Assembly: GCF_900519355.1 (NCBI RefSeq)
Contig: NZ_ULHE01000001.1
Location: 620,001 to 684,000 of the forward strand
Reading direction: 5' to 3'
DNA from: Corynebacterium lactis
Lineage (GTDB): Bacteria; Actinomycetota; Actinomycetes; Mycobacteriales; Mycobacteriaceae
Length of the DNA: 64,000 nt
Below the pieces are notes generated by a model, which saw only the letters and a program-made list of their open reading frames with translations, was not told where the DNA came from and ran no database searches. Shown here in pieces: positions 45,076 to 54,909 of the stretch. Positions within the stretch are counted from its first letter, which is position 1. Each line of letters starts with the position of its first letter. Both the position numbers and the translations under genes were made by a program.

Positions 45076-46391
45076 CAGATCGATCAGACGCTGGCGAGTC
45101 TCCTTTTGCCCCAGGCGAAGACAGGGCGGAGGCCACCGGAGGTCTCCAGCGTGGGCCAGAAAAACCCCTGCGTGACGACGCCGCCGCTGCTACGCCCCCG
45201 ACCTCGCCGTGGCGGGAATCCTGGTCGCGGATGATCGCCGGCGCGCCGGCGCGGAAAGCTGCGCCGAAGGATCCGCAGCGTCGGGTCGTTGTCCCGCACG
45301 TGGGGGTGCGGCGAGTGCTGTTTGGAAGCGATGTGTCCTGGCGTGTGCTCGCAGCATCTGCCGCGGTCGTGCTGGCCCTCGGCGGCGTCGGAGGCTTCGT
45401 CGGAGGGTGGGCCGGAAAGACCTTTAGGGCGGATTACCAGCGAGTGGAGCTACAACAGGTCGAGGGCAGGCCTGGGGACGGTTCGCTGACGGAAATCGGG
45501 AAAGTGGCGCAGGCGCTGCGCCCCGCGGTGGTCTCTATCTCGGTGAGCGCCGGGCAGGTCTCGGGCGTCGGATCCGGCTTCGTTATCGACGATAAGGGGC
45601 ATATTCTCACGAATAACCACGTGGTCTCGACGGTTGCGGACAAACCCGATATGGAAATCGCGGTGACTTTCTATGACGGCGGCAGTTTGAAGGAAGTCCC
45701 TGCGAAGATTATCGGGCGTGATCCGAAGACGGATCTCGCGGTGATTCAGGTCTTGGACGTGTCGGGGCTGACGGTGGCGCAGCTGGGAGATTCCGGCAAG
45801 GTTGCGGTTGGAGACACGGTCGTCGCGATGGGGTCGCCGCAGGGGCTGGGCGGCACTGTGACCTCGGGAATCATCTCGGCGCTCAATCGTCCGGTGAGGC
45901 TGCAGGCCGAGGGGACGGATACGGATGGCTACGCTGACGCGATCCAGACGGACGCGTCGATTAACCCCGGCAACTCGGGCGGCCCACTCGTTGATATTCG
46001 GGGTGCCGTGGTCGGCATTAATACGGTCATTTATACGGTGTCCGGCGGGTCGCAGGGCTTGGGCTTCGCGATTCCGATTAACGCCGCAGTGGCGGTCGCC
46101 GAGCAGTTGATCGCGGGAGAAGAGCCCGTGCACCCCGGGATTGGCGTCACCGCGCGGACCGTGTCCAATGGCGCTTTTTCGGGCGCCGAAATCGCGACGA
46201 TTATTCCCGGAGGCGTCGCTGACCGCGACGGGCTGCGCGAGGGGGACGTCATCACAGCAGTGGGGGACCGCGCTGTGTCTTCTGGCGATGAGCTGACTGT
46301 CGCGCTGTGGACGGTCGGCGCCGGGCACGAGGCTCCGCTGAAGATAGTCCGGAATGGTGTGGAGATGGACGTTGCGGTCACTCCCGAGTAG
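45072..46391 (+). CDS. htrA: HtrA/DegP-type serine protease with PDZ domain, 439 aa
   Basis: A membrane-anchored periplasmic protease for damaged envelope proteins. A polar Pro/Ala-rich cytoplasmic segment of about 88 residues precedes a transmembrane helix at about 90-113. The trypsin-like domain has the triad H183 (TNNHVV), D221 (KTDLAVI) and S302 (GNSGGPL). A PDZ domain fills about 345-439. GTG overlaps the anti-sigma stop. In mycobacteria the homologue lies in the same sigE, rseA, htrA, tatB order and is part of the SigE response. Confidence 0.93.
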   Translation: MTDRSDAGESPFAPGEDRAEATGGLQRGPEKPLRDDAAAATPPTSPWRESWSRMIAGAPARKAAPKDPQRRVVVPHVGVRRVLFGSDVSWRVLAASAAVVLALGGVGGFVGGWAGKTFRADYQRVELQQVEGRPGDGSLTEIGKVAQALRPAVVSISVSAGQVSGVGSGFVIDDKGHILTNNHVVSTVADKPDMEIAVTFYDGGSLKEVPAKIIGRDPKTDLAVIQVLDVSGLTVAQLGDSGKVAVGDTVVAMGSPQGLGGTVTSGIISALNRPVRLQAEGTDTDGYADAIQTDASINPGNSGGPLVDIRGAVVGINTVIYTVSGGSQGLGFAIPINAAVAVAEQLIAGEEPVHPGIGVTARTVSNGAFSGAEIATIIPGGVADRDGLREGDVITAVGDRAVSSGDELTVALWTVGAGHEAPLKIVRNGVEMDVAVTPE

Positions 46392-46469
46392 TCGGGCGCG
46401 GGAATTCCGCCCGCCTACAAGGCGTGCAGGGCGTGCATTGGGAGAACTTGCCAACTAAGGTGGATTAAC

Positions 46470-46970
46470 GTGTTTTCAAATGTTGGCTGGGGCGAAATTC
46501 TCGTCCTCTTCCTGGTCGGGCTCGTCATAGTCGGTCCGGAGCGGCTGCCGAAGCTGGTGCAGGATGCACGCGCGATGCTGCTAGCCGCACGAACGGCGAT
46601 TAATGATGCCCGGGAGAGCATTTCCGGCGAGTTCGGTGAGGACTTCGACGATCTGCGCAAGCCGCTGCAGGACTTGGGTGAGCTCCGTCGACTCAATCCG
46701 AAGACCGCGATTACCCGGACGCTGTTTGAGGGCGACGATACCTACCTCGACATGCTGAGCGGTAAGCCGGCCGTAGGCGGAGGGGGGACGCAGTCCCCGC
46801 AGCAGGCCCCGAGCCAGCAGCCTCCGGCACCGCAGGGGCAATGGCAGAACCCGGTCGAGCAGGCTCGAGCGCAGGAATCGCAGGAAAATCGGGTTGCCAA
46901 CGCCCCCAGCGGCGATGCGAACGCTCAGGCTGGCGGCAAGAGCGCCTGGGTCGACGACGATATTCTGTAG
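46470..46970 (+). CDS. tatB: Twin-arginine translocase subunit TatB, 166 aa
   Basis: TatB forms the substrate receptor of the Tat system with TatC. One N-terminal membrane helix (GWGEILVLFLVGLVIVGPERLP), the conserved hinge GPERLPKL and the amphipathic helix DARAMLLAARTAINDARE are typical. A Pro/Gln-rich tail completes the protein. GTG 46470 starts MFSNVGW. It follows htrA in the same direction. Confidence 0.92.
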   Translation: MFSNVGWGEILVLFLVGLVIVGPERLPKLVQDARAMLLAARTAINDARESISGEFGEDFDDLRKPLQDLGELRRLNPKTAITRTLFEGDDTYLDMLSGKPAVGGGGTQSPQQAPSQQPPAPQGQWQNPVEQARAQESQENRVANAPSGDANAQAGGKSAWVDDDIL

Positions 46971-46994
46971 GCGCCCCGCAAGTTTGCAGGGCGC
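46971..46994. terminator. Hairpin between convergent tatB and mrp
   Basis: GCGCCC (46971-46976) pairs with GGGCGC (46989-46994), with an inner GCA/TGC pairing. It lies directly after the tatB stop and before the mrp stop, with no clear T-run. Confidence 0.45.
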
Positions 46995-47002
46995 GTAACG
47001 AA

Positions 47003-48135
47003 TTACTTCGGGGTTACGCCGAGGCCCAGCGACTTGCCGGCCAGGGACTCGCGACGGACAAAGAGCTTGTCGGCGATGCCGCGGAGCGCGGCACCTGCGC
47101 CGGCATCCGGGTTGGTCAGGACGACCGGGGTACCCTTGTCACCGCCCTCGCGCAGTGAGGTGTCCAGCGGGACCTGGCCGAGGAGCTCGACCTTGCCGCC
47201 GGTGATCTGAGTGAGGCGACGCGCGACAGTCTCGCCACCGCCTGCGCCGAAGACCTCCATCGTGGAACCGTCGGGCATCTCCATCCAGCTCATGTTCTCG
47301 ATGACGCCTGCGATACGCTGGCGGGTCTGCAGCGAGATGGTGCCCGCGCGCTCGGCGACCTCGGCGGCCGCCATCTGCGGGGTCGTGACGATGAGCAGTT
47401 CGGCGTTCGGGACCAGCTGCGCGACGGAGATGGCGATATCGCCGGTTCCTGGGGGCAGGTCGAACAGGAGCACGTCCAGGTCGCCCCAGAAGACGTCGGC
47501 CAGGAACTGCTGAATTGCGCGGTGCAGCATCGGGCCGCGCCACACGACCGGAGAGTTATCGTCGACGAAGTGGCCGATGGAGATCAGAGATACCCCGTGG
47601 GCCTGCGGAGGCATGATCATGTCGTCGACCTGGTGTGGCTTGTCCTCGGAACCCATCATGTGGGGGATGGAGTGGCCGTAGACGTCGGCGTCGAGGATGC
47701 CGACCTTGAGGCCCTTCGCCGCGAGCGCAGTGGCGAGGTTTACCGTGACCGAGGACTTGCCGACGCCACCCTTGCCGGAGGCAACCGCAAAGACGCGGGT
47801 GCGGGAGTCAGGCTGGGCGAAGGGAATGACCGGCTCGGAGGCGCTGCCGCGGACGGCGTTGCGGAACTCGCGGCGTTGCTCGTCGTTCATGACGTCGGTG
47901 GTGACGGTGACGGCGCCGACTCCGTCGATGCCGCGCACGGCGGCCTCTGTCCGCTCCACAATCGTGTTCTTCATCGGGCAACCGGCGATGGTCAGGTAGA
48001 CCTCGACGCGACGTCGTTGTTATCGGCGATCGAAATGGACTTGACCATTCCGACCTCGGTAATCGGGCGACGGACCTCGGGATCCTCGACGCCTGCCAGG
48101 GCGGTGCGTACTTCTGCTTCAGTAATCGTAGACAT
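47003..48135 (-). CDS. mrp: Mrp/ApbC-family Fe-S cluster carrier, frame broken by a one-base deletion
   Basis: Mrp proteins are P-loop ATPases that carry Fe-S clusters. The ATPase part has SGKGGVGKSSVTVNLA, DADVYGHSIP and DLPPGTGD. The N-terminal MIP18-like domain begins at ATG 48135 (MSTITEAEVRTALAGVEDPEV) but the frame is lost at about 48010 after NNDV; adding one base gives VEVYLTIAGCPMKNTIVERTE in one frame with the rest, 377 residues. A shorter start at 47974 is also possible. The cluster-binding Cys pair of some members is not evident, so the name rests on family similarity. Confidence 0.88.
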
Positions 48136-48196
48136 TATGAGTGAATCTTATCGCGATAGAAGTTGTGGGAAGGAAATACTCCCCATAATTTGCTGA

Positions 48197-48859
48197 TTAG
48201 TCCGCATCTGGGGCGGGACGGACTCGGGAATCCCCTCTGTTGCCGTAGTCCCCGTGCTCGCCATGCTCATCACGTTCGTCGTGGTCCTCGTGATCTGCCT
48301 CGGTCGCCTCGTAGAGGCGCTCCTCGATGCGGTTGAGAACGTCAGTGAGGTCGTCGAGCTCGTGGCGCAGGTAGTCGCGGGTCACCGCCTCGCCGACGAT
48401 GGCACGCACGCCGGCAATCTCTCGGGCGAGGAACTCGGTATCCGCCTTGGTTTCCTCTGCCCGGCGACGGTCCTCGGCGACAGCAGCGCGGTCGCGGTCC
48501 TCCTGCCGGTTCTGGGCGAGCAGGATCAGGGGCGCCGCGTAGGCCGCCTGCGTGGAGAACGCCAGGTTAAGCAGGATGAACGGGTACGGGTCCCAATTCC
48601 ACCAGAAGCCACCAACATTCAGGGCAACCCAGACCAGAACGATGATCGTCTGGTACGCCAGGTACTTACCGGTGCCGAGGAACCGCGCGATGGACTCGGC
48701 GATTTCGCCGACCCTGTCGCCGTCAAAGTCGAAAGCCTTGGTCTTACGGTCGACAACCGGGGTGTCCAACCGCGTGCGGTCTTTCGCGTGACGCTCCTTT
48801 ACGCTGCGGTCGAGCGCGCCCGGATCGCGGGACTGCTCAGCCGTGAACTCTTTTGCCAT
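48197..48859 (-). CDS. DUF1003 membrane protein, 220 aa
   Basis: DUF1003 proteins have two membrane segments flanked by long cytoplasmic parts; function is unknown. The core motif is AYQTIIVLVWVALN then WDPYPFILLNLAFSTQAAYAAPLILLAQNRQ. A long charged C-terminal tail rich in Asp, Glu and His (DHEDHDERDEHGEHGD) follows and might bind metal, which is inference. AAGGAGGTG lies 8 bases before the ATG. The MgtE-N protein gene lies just upstream in the same direction, so the two may be co-transcribed. Confidence 0.88.
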   Translation of the reverse strand: MAKEFTAEQSRDPGALDRSVKERHAKDRTRLDTPVVDRKTKAFDFDGDRVGEIAESIARFLGTGKYLAYQTIIVLVWVALNVGGFWWNWDPYPFILLNLAFSTQAAYAAPLILLAQNRQEDRDRAAVAEDRRRAEETKADTEFLAREIAGVRAIVGEAVTRDYLRHELDDLTDVLNRIEERLYEATEADHEDHDERDEHGEHGDYGNRGDSRVRPAPDAD

Positions 48860-48904
48860 GGGTGGGGCACCTCCTTGCTGAAAATTATTGCTTGTCGACG
48901 CGCA

Positions 48905-50176
48905 TTACTCGGTGCCGGGGCGGATTCCGGCTTCTCGCCAATCCTCCGGGAGCAGGTGATCCAGGAGGTCGTCGACGGCCAGGGCTCCGAGCAGATGCCC
49001 CTCGTCGTCGATGACGGGGCCGCAGACCAGGTTGTACGTCGCGAAATAGCGTGCCGCCGTGTCGTCGTTGTCCTCCGCGTACAGGGGCGGAAGGTCGGGG
49101 TCCAGAATGCCGCCGATCTGAGTCGACGGCGGCTCACGGAGCAGCTTCTGCAGGTGGACGCAGCCGAGGTACCGGCCCGTCGGCGTGGCCGTCGGCGGGC
49201 GGGTGACGAAGACCATCGACGACAGTGAGGTCGGAAGCTCCGGGTCGCGGGCGCGGGCGAGGGCCTCGGCGACGGTGGCGGTGGGCTGCAACACGAGCGG
49301 ATCGGAGGTCATCAGGCCACCGACTGTGTCGGGCTCGAACACCATCAGGCGGCGCAGGGCTTGGGACTCCTCCGGCGCCATCAGGTCCAGGAGGACATCG
49401 GCCCGGTTTACATCCAGCTCGCCGAGGAGATCGGCTGCGTCGTCCGGATCCATCTCCTCCAAAATGTCGGCGGCGCGCTCGATGGTCAGGTCCTCCAGGA
49501 CTTCTGTCTGGTCCTCGTCAGGCAGCTCCTGGATGATGTCAGCCAGCATCTCGTCGTCCAAAGCCTCGGCGATGGTACGGCGGCGCTCGGTGGACAGTTG
49601 CGAGATGTAGCGGGCGGCGTCGGCGGGGCGCATGTCCAGGACCTCGCCGACGAGGTTCGCGTCGGCGGCTTGCGGGGAGGTGCCGGTGCCGAGGCCGTGG
49701 ATGTGGTTCCACGGGGCGACGGCGACGTCGCGGCGGCCACGCAGCCCCTTCTTCGGGCCGAGCGCCGCGACCTTGGTCAACACCCAGTCGCGGGTGCGGG
49801 TGCGCTCCAACTCGATGTCCGTCAGCTCCTGGGGGATGCCGTGGAGATGATCGAGTTCCGGGTCATCGATCTGGATTTTCTTGCCGACGAGGTCACCGAT
49901 GATGGTCGACTCGCCCGGACGGGGTCGGAATGCCTTCATGGAGATCTGGCCGGAGATCAGCAGAATCTCGTTCGGCTCCACGGCCACGCGACCCATGGGG
50001 ATGAACACGCGACGCTTGTCGGTCATCTCGACGACGAGGCCTAGGGCGGCGGAGGTCTTGCCGTGCTCGCGTAATCGAACAACCACGTCGCGGACTCGCC
50101 CGATGGCATCGCCGTCGGAGTTGCGGACGAACATGCCGGAGAGCCGGCCCGCGTAGACACGGTTGATGGTAGACAT
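48905..50176 (-). CDS. MgtE N-terminal/CBS domain protein without membrane domain, 423 aa
   Basis: Residues about 5-110 look like a PRC-barrel region. The middle (DMRPADAARYISQLSTERRRTIAEAL, LEEMDPDDAADLLGEL) is the MgtE N domain, and TVGGLMTSDPLVLQPTATVAEAL opens a CBS-like pair. The membrane channel domain of MgtE is missing, so this is not a transporter itself; it might sense Mg2+ or nucleotides. ATG 50174-50176 begins MSTINRVYAG; an in-frame extension of 34 residues is unlikely. A similar gene is known in mycobacteria. Confidence 0.85.
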   Translation of the reverse strand: MSTINRVYAGRLSGMFVRNSDGDAIGRVRDVVVRLREHGKTSAALGLVVEMTDKRRVFIPMGRVAVEPNEILLISGQISMKAFRPRPGESTIIGDLVGKKIQIDDPELDHLHGIPQELTDIELERTRTRDWVLTKVAALGPKKGLRGRRDVAVAPWNHIHGLGTGTSPQAADANLVGEVLDMRPADAARYISQLSTERRRTIAEALDDEMLADIIQELPDEDQTEVLEDLTIERAADILEEMDPDDAADLLGELDVNRADVLLDLMAPEESQALRRLMVFEPDTVGGLMTSDPLVLQPTATVAEALARARDPELPTSLSSMVFVTRPPTATPTGRYLGCVHLQKLLREPPSTQIGGILDPDLPPLYAEDNDDTAARYFATYNLVCGPVIDDEGHLLGALAVDDLLDHLLPEDWREAGIRPGTE

Positions 50177-50302
50177 GCCCCAACGATAGCGCCCGGGAAC
50201 GCAGAGGGAACAATTAATCGGTTGAACGCGTTGAATTATTTGGATGCGTGTCCATTCGATGGCGCACGTGGGTTTCAAAAGAAAGGGCTGGTGGGCAAAC
50301 TC

Positions 50303-50818
50303 ATGGTCAACGGTGTCGGAAGCGACGGTACGAATGCCAGCTCCCGTCCTGGTGCCCGGAAGGTGCCGGAGGGCTGGCCCGTCGGAAGTTTCACGGACTA
50401 CGCGCAGGCGCAGGCGGCGGTAGACGAGCTGAGCGATAGGGATGAGTTCCCGGTGTCCGACCTGACCATCGTCGGGGTGGACCTGATGCAGGTCGAACGC
50501 GTGGTCGGCCGGTTGACTTGGCCGAAGGTTATCGGTGGCGGCGCGATGTACGGCGTGTGGATGGGCCTCTTCTTCGGTCTCATCCTCGGCTTATTCCAGG
50601 ACGACTGGGTCAACCCGCTGATCGTCGGCATCGGCATGGGCGCCATCTTCGGCATCGTCATGGCCGCAGTTCCGTACGCGATGCAAAACGGCAAGCGCGA
50701 CTTCTCCTCGACCACCGAGATTGTCGCCCGTCGTTACGACGTCCTGTGCAACCCCCGCAACGCCGAGCGCGCCCGCGACCTGCTGGCGCAGCGGGCGCTG
50801 GGTGGCCGGAAGAGCTAA
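50303..50818 (+). CDS. General stress protein-like membrane protein (YflT/PF11181 type), 171 aa
   Basis: The N-terminal part PVGSFTDYAQAQAAVDELSDREFP-like (here DRDEFPVSDLTIVGVD) matches the heat-induced stress-protein YflT domain. Two hydrophobic segments (GGGAMYGVWMGLFFGLILGLF and VGIGMGAIFGIVMAAVP) follow. Function is not known. ATG 50303 has GGTGGG 7 bases upstream; GTG 50291 is a possible alternative. Divergent from the MgtE-N gene. Confidence 0.8.
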   Translation: MVNGVGSDGTNASSRPGARKVPEGWPVGSFTDYAQAQAAVDELSDRDEFPVSDLTIVGVDLMQVERVVGRLTWPKVIGGGAMYGVWMGLFFGLILGLFQDDWVNPLIVGIGMGAIFGIVMAAVPYAMQNGKRDFSSTTEIVARRYDVLCNPRNAERARDLLAQRALGGRKS

Positions 50819-50855
50819 CGATAAGGCTGTAAAGCAAGCAGCAAAGAGCAATACG

Positions 50856-50890
50856 GCGGCTGGCCCTAAGAAAAGGTGCCAGCCGCTTTT
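50856..50890 (+). terminator. Intrinsic terminator after the stress-protein gene
   Basis: GCGGCTGGC (50856-50864) pairs perfectly with GCCAGCCGC (50878-50886), followed by TTTT. It separates two convergent genes. Confidence 0.85.
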
Positions 50891-50893
50891 GTG

Positions 50894-52738
50894 CTACTTG
50901 GACCGAATCTCGATCTTGCTACGCATCTTCGCGGAGTCGTAGCAGTCTCCTAGCTTGTGGTCGTCCTCAGGGCCGTCGTTGCCCGCAGTGTGGCATTGCC
51001 AATCCCCGAAGTGCTGCATCGTGTTCTTCCAGGAACCATCGCTCGGGACGCTGTTGACATAGTCGGTTGCTGCGGAAGAGACCTGGTCGCAGTCGACGGC
51101 GCCGTCGTAGACTACGACGTCGTAACGCGCGCCCGAGCGTTTGTCGGTGACCTCACCACACACGTGGCCGAGTGGGACCGTGGAGTCGTCGACAAATGCC
51201 TTGCCGGACTTGTCGACGAAGAAGCGAGACTTCGGTGCTTCGCAGCCCATGGAATCGCCGAGGTTGAAACATTCGAAGTCCCCGATCTTCACGGACTGCC
51301 CCGGCTCGAGTGGGGAGATGCGGCTATACGCGTACAGCGGTGAGTCCGTGTTGCTCGGCAAGCCGCTGAAGTACTCATTGCCCTCGGTTACCTGAAGCAT
51401 GTCAATCTTCGCGGCCGACGTGTTGGCGGCGTTATGACGTTGCATGGAAGGCATCGTCAGGCCGGCGTCGATAAGCGATGTGATGTGGCACGTGATCGTC
51501 GGGGCGCTGTCATCGACGAAGCAGCCGACGCCGTGGTCGGGGAACGGGATGAAGTTATTGCCATATTGAATTCGGCTGGTGCTGAAGGCTGCCGGGTCGA
51601 CGGGCTTCGTCTGAGATCGCCAATCCGGGAATGCGTTAGGGGCGGAGTTCTGGGTACCGGATTCGTCTGTACCTTTGACTCCGCCGTTGCCGGAGCGGAT
51701 CCACTTATCGAAGTCGGAGAAGCGGCCGCCGCCAGTGGGGCGGACGCGGTCCGACTCCGCACCGCTGTGGCCGGCTTCAGCAAGTCCGTTGTCGCGAAGC
51801 ATCTGGCTGTCGGGCTTGACACCCATGTCGCGGGGAGTCGTCATTGGGGTGTCGTCGGTCACCGCGCTGCGGACGCTGTCGAGGTCGCTTACCTGGGACT
51901 CGTCGAAGCTGGCCTCCTTGGAAAACCCGGTATCGAGATCGGTGACATTGAGGTCGGGGGCCGGGGCAGGGGCCTCGTAGATTGTCGCGACTCCTCGGGC
52001 GTCGTAGCCATCCCACGCGGAGTCGACGGAGCCAGGGGCAGTGTAGCCACTCCAGGCTTCTGCCAGGGGGTTACCGCAGGAGCAGCGAACGCGCGGGACA
52101 CCGTAGGCGTCGACCAGCACGCCGGTCCCGCGCTGGAGGACGGCTTGGAATGGCGTGGCCTTGCCCTGGGAGAATCCGTGGTTGGTGACCCACGTGTCCT
52201 GCATCAGAATCAGCGGCTCCAGTGAGCGGATGAAGCGCGGGACGTCCGCGGCGGTGATACCGACACCGGCAGCGAAGGCCTTGTTTAGCTGCTCATCGGC
52301 CGACAGGTTGCCGATCAGTTTCTCCGCATCGCATACGCTCAACGATCCCGATCCGCCGTAGATGTTGGGATCGTGCCCGTCGGCGGAACCGCGCTGAGGG
52401 CTGTGGCCAGGCGCTGCTAAGCCCTCCAGCCTCGGAACGATTTCGGGGTCAGACGGCGTGTCCATGAACGGGTCTGGTCCCGGATCCTTCGCCGAAATAT
52501 AAGACATAGCAGCCGCAGGCTTGAGCATTCCGGGCACGAAATAGGCCGCCGTTGCGCCTGCGATAGCAACTACGAATGCCGCGATGATGGCAAGGACCTT
52601 TTTGCCCCGGCCCTTCTTTCCCGGGATCTTCTTACTCGGCGGGGCCTGGGGCATATCCGGCGCAGGGACGTCCCACGCGTTGGGGCCGGGAGAGTTAGGG
52701 GATGAAGGGCCGGGAATTTCCCACGGATTCTGGTTCAA
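50894..52738 (-). CDS. DUF6777-containing membrane-anchored extracytoplasmic protein, 614 aa
   Basis: A Pro/Asn-rich cytoplasmic N-terminus of about 45 residues is followed by one membrane helix (VLAIIAAFVVAIAGATAAYFV) and a large external part. Residues around 125-245 resemble DUF6777: IYGGSGSLSVCDAEKLIGNL, LILMQDTWVTNHGF, and LVDAYGVPRVRCSCGNPL. The C-terminal half has eleven Cys, paired by spacing (GHVCGEVTD, VDCDQV, QCHTAG, GDCYDS), pointing to disulfides. The start is TTG 52736-52738 with AGAAGG 9 bases upstream. Role unknown. Confidence 0.75.
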   Translation of the reverse strand: MNQNPWEIPGPSSPNSPGPNAWDVPAPDMPQAPPSKKIPGKKGRGKKVLAIIAAFVVAIAGATAAYFVPGMLKPAAAMSYISAKDPGPDPFMDTPSDPEIVPRLEGLAAPGHSPQRGSADGHDPNIYGGSGSLSVCDAEKLIGNLSADEQLNKAFAAGVGITAADVPRFIRSLEPLILMQDTWVTNHGFSQGKATPFQAVLQRGTGVLVDAYGVPRVRCSCGNPLAEAWSGYTAPGSVDSAWDGYDARGVATIYEAPAPAPDLNVTDLDTGFSKEASFDESQVSDLDSVRSAVTDDTPMTTPRDMGVKPDSQMLRDNGLAEAGHSGAESDRVRPTGGGRFSDFDKWIRSGNGGVKGTDESGTQNSAPNAFPDWRSQTKPVDPAAFSTSRIQYGNNFIPFPDHGVGCFVDDSAPTITCHITSLIDAGLTMPSMQRHNAANTSAAKIDMLQVTEGNEYFSGLPSNTDSPLYAYSRISPLEPGQSVKIGDFECFNLGDSMGCEAPKSRFFVDKSGKAFVDDSTVPLGHVCGEVTDKRSGARYDVVVYDGAVDCDQVSSAATDYVNSVPSDGSWKNTMQHFGDWQCHTAGNDGPEDDHKLGDCYDSAKMRSKIEIRSK

Positions 52739-52827
52739 GGACTCGCACCTTCTAGTTTCTCAGACAGTTGTCAGTATGACTTAAGTCTATTCACTATTCG
52801 GTCGAGCTTGCGGGGATTGCGGGAGAC

Positions 52828-54030
52828 CTACAGCCACTTATTCTTGCGCAGCAGCCAGACCAGGAACACCACAATCGTGAACATCACGCCGACAACGAGG
52901 AAATAGCCGTACTTCCACGACAGCTCCGGCATGTTCTCGAAGTTCATGCCGTAGATGCCCGCAACCGCCGTCGGGACGGCCAGGATTGCCGCGTAGGCCG
53001 AGATGGTGCGCATGTCCTTGTTCTGCTGCAGCTGGATCTTCACGGCCGCGGCGTCGATAAGGGAGGAGAGTCGCTCGTCGAGCCCGGCGACCATGTCGGC
53101 TGCGACTAGCTGGTGATCGAGCACGTCGGAGAGATATCGGCTGATTTCCTTCGGCACGACGTCCTCGCGGAGATTCATCAGGGTGCGCAGCGCCGGGGTG
53201 AGCGGCTCGATGGCGTGGCGCATTTCCAGGATCTCTCGCTTGAGGATGTAGACGTCCTCGATGTCGGAGTCGAACTTCGGCTCGAAGACGTCGTCCTCCA
53301 TGATCTCGACGCGGTCCTCGAGCTGGTGCGCAATGCGCAGGTAGTTGTCGACGAGGTTATCGGTCAGCGCCCACAACACGCCGGCCGGGCCATAGTCGAT
53401 GGCGTCGGTGTTGTTTTCGATGCGATCGCTCATGCGCAGCATGTCCGACTTGGGCATGCCCATCCGGATCGTGATGACGTATTCCTGCCCGATGACCACC
53501 ATCAACTGCCCCGAGCGGATGATCTCGTTTTCGTCCTCGGCCAGGCCCTCGGGGGAGTAGTGGATGGAGCGTACGACGAAGACCACGTGGTCGTCGTGAA
53601 TCTCGATCTTGGGGCGCTGCCGTGAGGTCAGGGCATCCTCGACCGTGAGCTCGTCCAGCCCGTAGAGCTCGGCGATGGCGTCCATTTGCGACGCATTGGG
53701 CCGCGATAGCGACAGCCAAGTGAAGCCCTCCCCGAAGCGGCGTACCTCTGCCAGGCCCGTGAAGTGGTCGAAGGACCCCGGAAGTCGCTTGCCCCCGATG
53801 TAGACGCCGCAGTCACGCAGGGCATCTCCCACCGCCGTCGATTGGCTCCGCTCGTCGCTTGCCGACGCCGCCCCATTGCGGGCCACCCGCGATACTGCGG
53901 TCTTGGCCACGGATCGGGCGGCCGATGTGGCCCGTAGCGGTTTGCTCCGCTTGGTGGCCTCGGAGCTACTCGGCTGCTGCCTGCGAGGGCTTTCTGCGGA
54001 ACCGTTGCCGTTGGCGTTGGGGGTTGCCAT
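52828..54030 (-). CDS. corA: CorA-family magnesium/cobalt channel, 400 aa
   Basis: A pentameric Mg2+/Co2+ channel of the CorA family. A polar N-terminus of about 65 residues rich in Ser and Arg precedes the large cytoplasmic domain. The signature YGMNFENMPEL follows the first of two C-terminal membrane segments and RKNKWL ends the protein. ATG 54028-54030 begins MATPNANGNG; an in-frame extension of five residues is less likely. Divergent from a lipoprotein gene across 43 bases. Confidence 0.93.
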   Translation of the reverse strand: MATPNANGNGSAESPRRQQPSSSEATKRSKPLRATSAARSVAKTAVSRVARNGAASASDERSQSTAVGDALRDCGVYIGGKRLPGSFDHFTGLAEVRRFGEGFTWLSLSRPNASQMDAIAELYGLDELTVEDALTSRQRPKIEIHDDHVVFVVRSIHYSPEGLAEDENEIIRSGQLMVVIGQEYVITIRMGMPKSDMLRMSDRIENNTDAIDYGPAGVLWALTDNLVDNYLRIAHQLEDRVEIMEDDVFEPKFDSDIEDVYILKREILEMRHAIEPLTPALRTLMNLREDVVPKEISRYLSDVLDHQLVAADMVAGLDERLSSLIDAAAVKIQLQQNKDMRTISAYAAILAVPTAVAGIYGMNFENMPELSWKYGYFLVVGVMFTIVVFLVWLLRKNKWL

Positions 54031-54073
54031 CAGGAGAGACCTCACAATCGTTGTTGGGATACGCTGGACACCG

Positions 54074-54838
54074 ATGATTCATATTAGACGGGCTAACTCG
54101 CAGACACACTTCCTTGTCTCCTCCGGAAGTAGGGCGCTGCGTCGGCATGCGTTTTCTGCACGTTTGCGGGGGCTGGCGATCAGCGGTGTATCAGTGGGAA
54201 TCGCCTCGGGCATCGTCGGCTGCTCGTCCTTCGAGCCGGCGATGCCGACGCCAGCGTTGCAAAGTTCGGTGGTGTCGGTCGGAGCTGACCTCGCCAATCC
54301 AGAACAACGTGTCCTGGCCGAAGTGTACGCGCAGAGTTTCCCGCGAAGTGGCCGGGAGGGAACGGTGATCGGGATTGGGGATTCACACGATCGTGTGACT
54401 TTAGTGCGCAATGGCGCGGTGCTGGTGGCGTTCGGGTGTACAGGAGAGCTACTCGGCGAGACTGACCCTGCTGCCGCAGAGGCTCTGGCAGCCGAGTATG
54501 CGAAGGATGACAACCCGAGTAAGGCGTTGAGCCCGGAGTGGAAGACCAAGGTCTATGAGGCGTTTTCTACGTCGTTGCCGGGCGAGGTGATGGCTACCGA
54601 CGCGGGCGATGCGCAGGGCTGCGCGGACGTAGACCGCTCGAATCCGGGATCGTCGCTGCCGCAGTGGATCGTGCCGTTCTACCTGAAGCCGGCATTGGTG
54701 CGGGCGGATCGGGTCGAGGTGCTCAACCACATTGCGGGTTCGCTGAGCACCGACGATCTGAAGAAGATGACCGAGAAGGTGCGGGACGGCAAGGACGCCA
54801 CGGAGGTCGCAAAGGCGTGGCTGTCAGGCTCGAAGTAG
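54074..54838 (+). CDS. Lipoprotein with betaine-binding (OpuAC-like) domain, 254 aa
   Basis: The signal sequence ends in IVGC, giving an exported lipoprotein. After it the protein resembles solute-binding proteins of glycine-betaine type: QRVLAEVYAQSFPRSGREGTVI, FGCTGELLGE, and the final KKMTEKVRDGKDATEVAKAWL. No permease or ATPase lies next to it, so its partner is elsewhere or it has another role. ATG 54074 gives 51 residues before the lipobox Cys, longer than usual, but no better start is in frame. Confidence 0.72.
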   Translation: MIHIRRANSQTHFLVSSGSRALRRHAFSARLRGLAISGVSVGIASGIVGCSSFEPAMPTPALQSSVVSVGADLANPEQRVLAEVYAQSFPRSGREGTVIGIGDSHDRVTLVRNGAVLVAFGCTGELLGETDPAAAEALAAEYAKDDNPSKALSPEWKTKVYEAFSTSLPGEVMATDAGDAQGCADVDRSNPGSSLPQWIVPFYLKPALVRADRVEVLNHIAGSLSTDDLKKMTEKVRDGKDATEVAKAWLSGSK

Positions 54839-54909
54839 CAGCAGTGCTCTGTAGTAACCGGGTCGCAGTGGCAGTTCTCAGCAGTAGTTCGCAGCGGTAA
54901 TGACATAGA

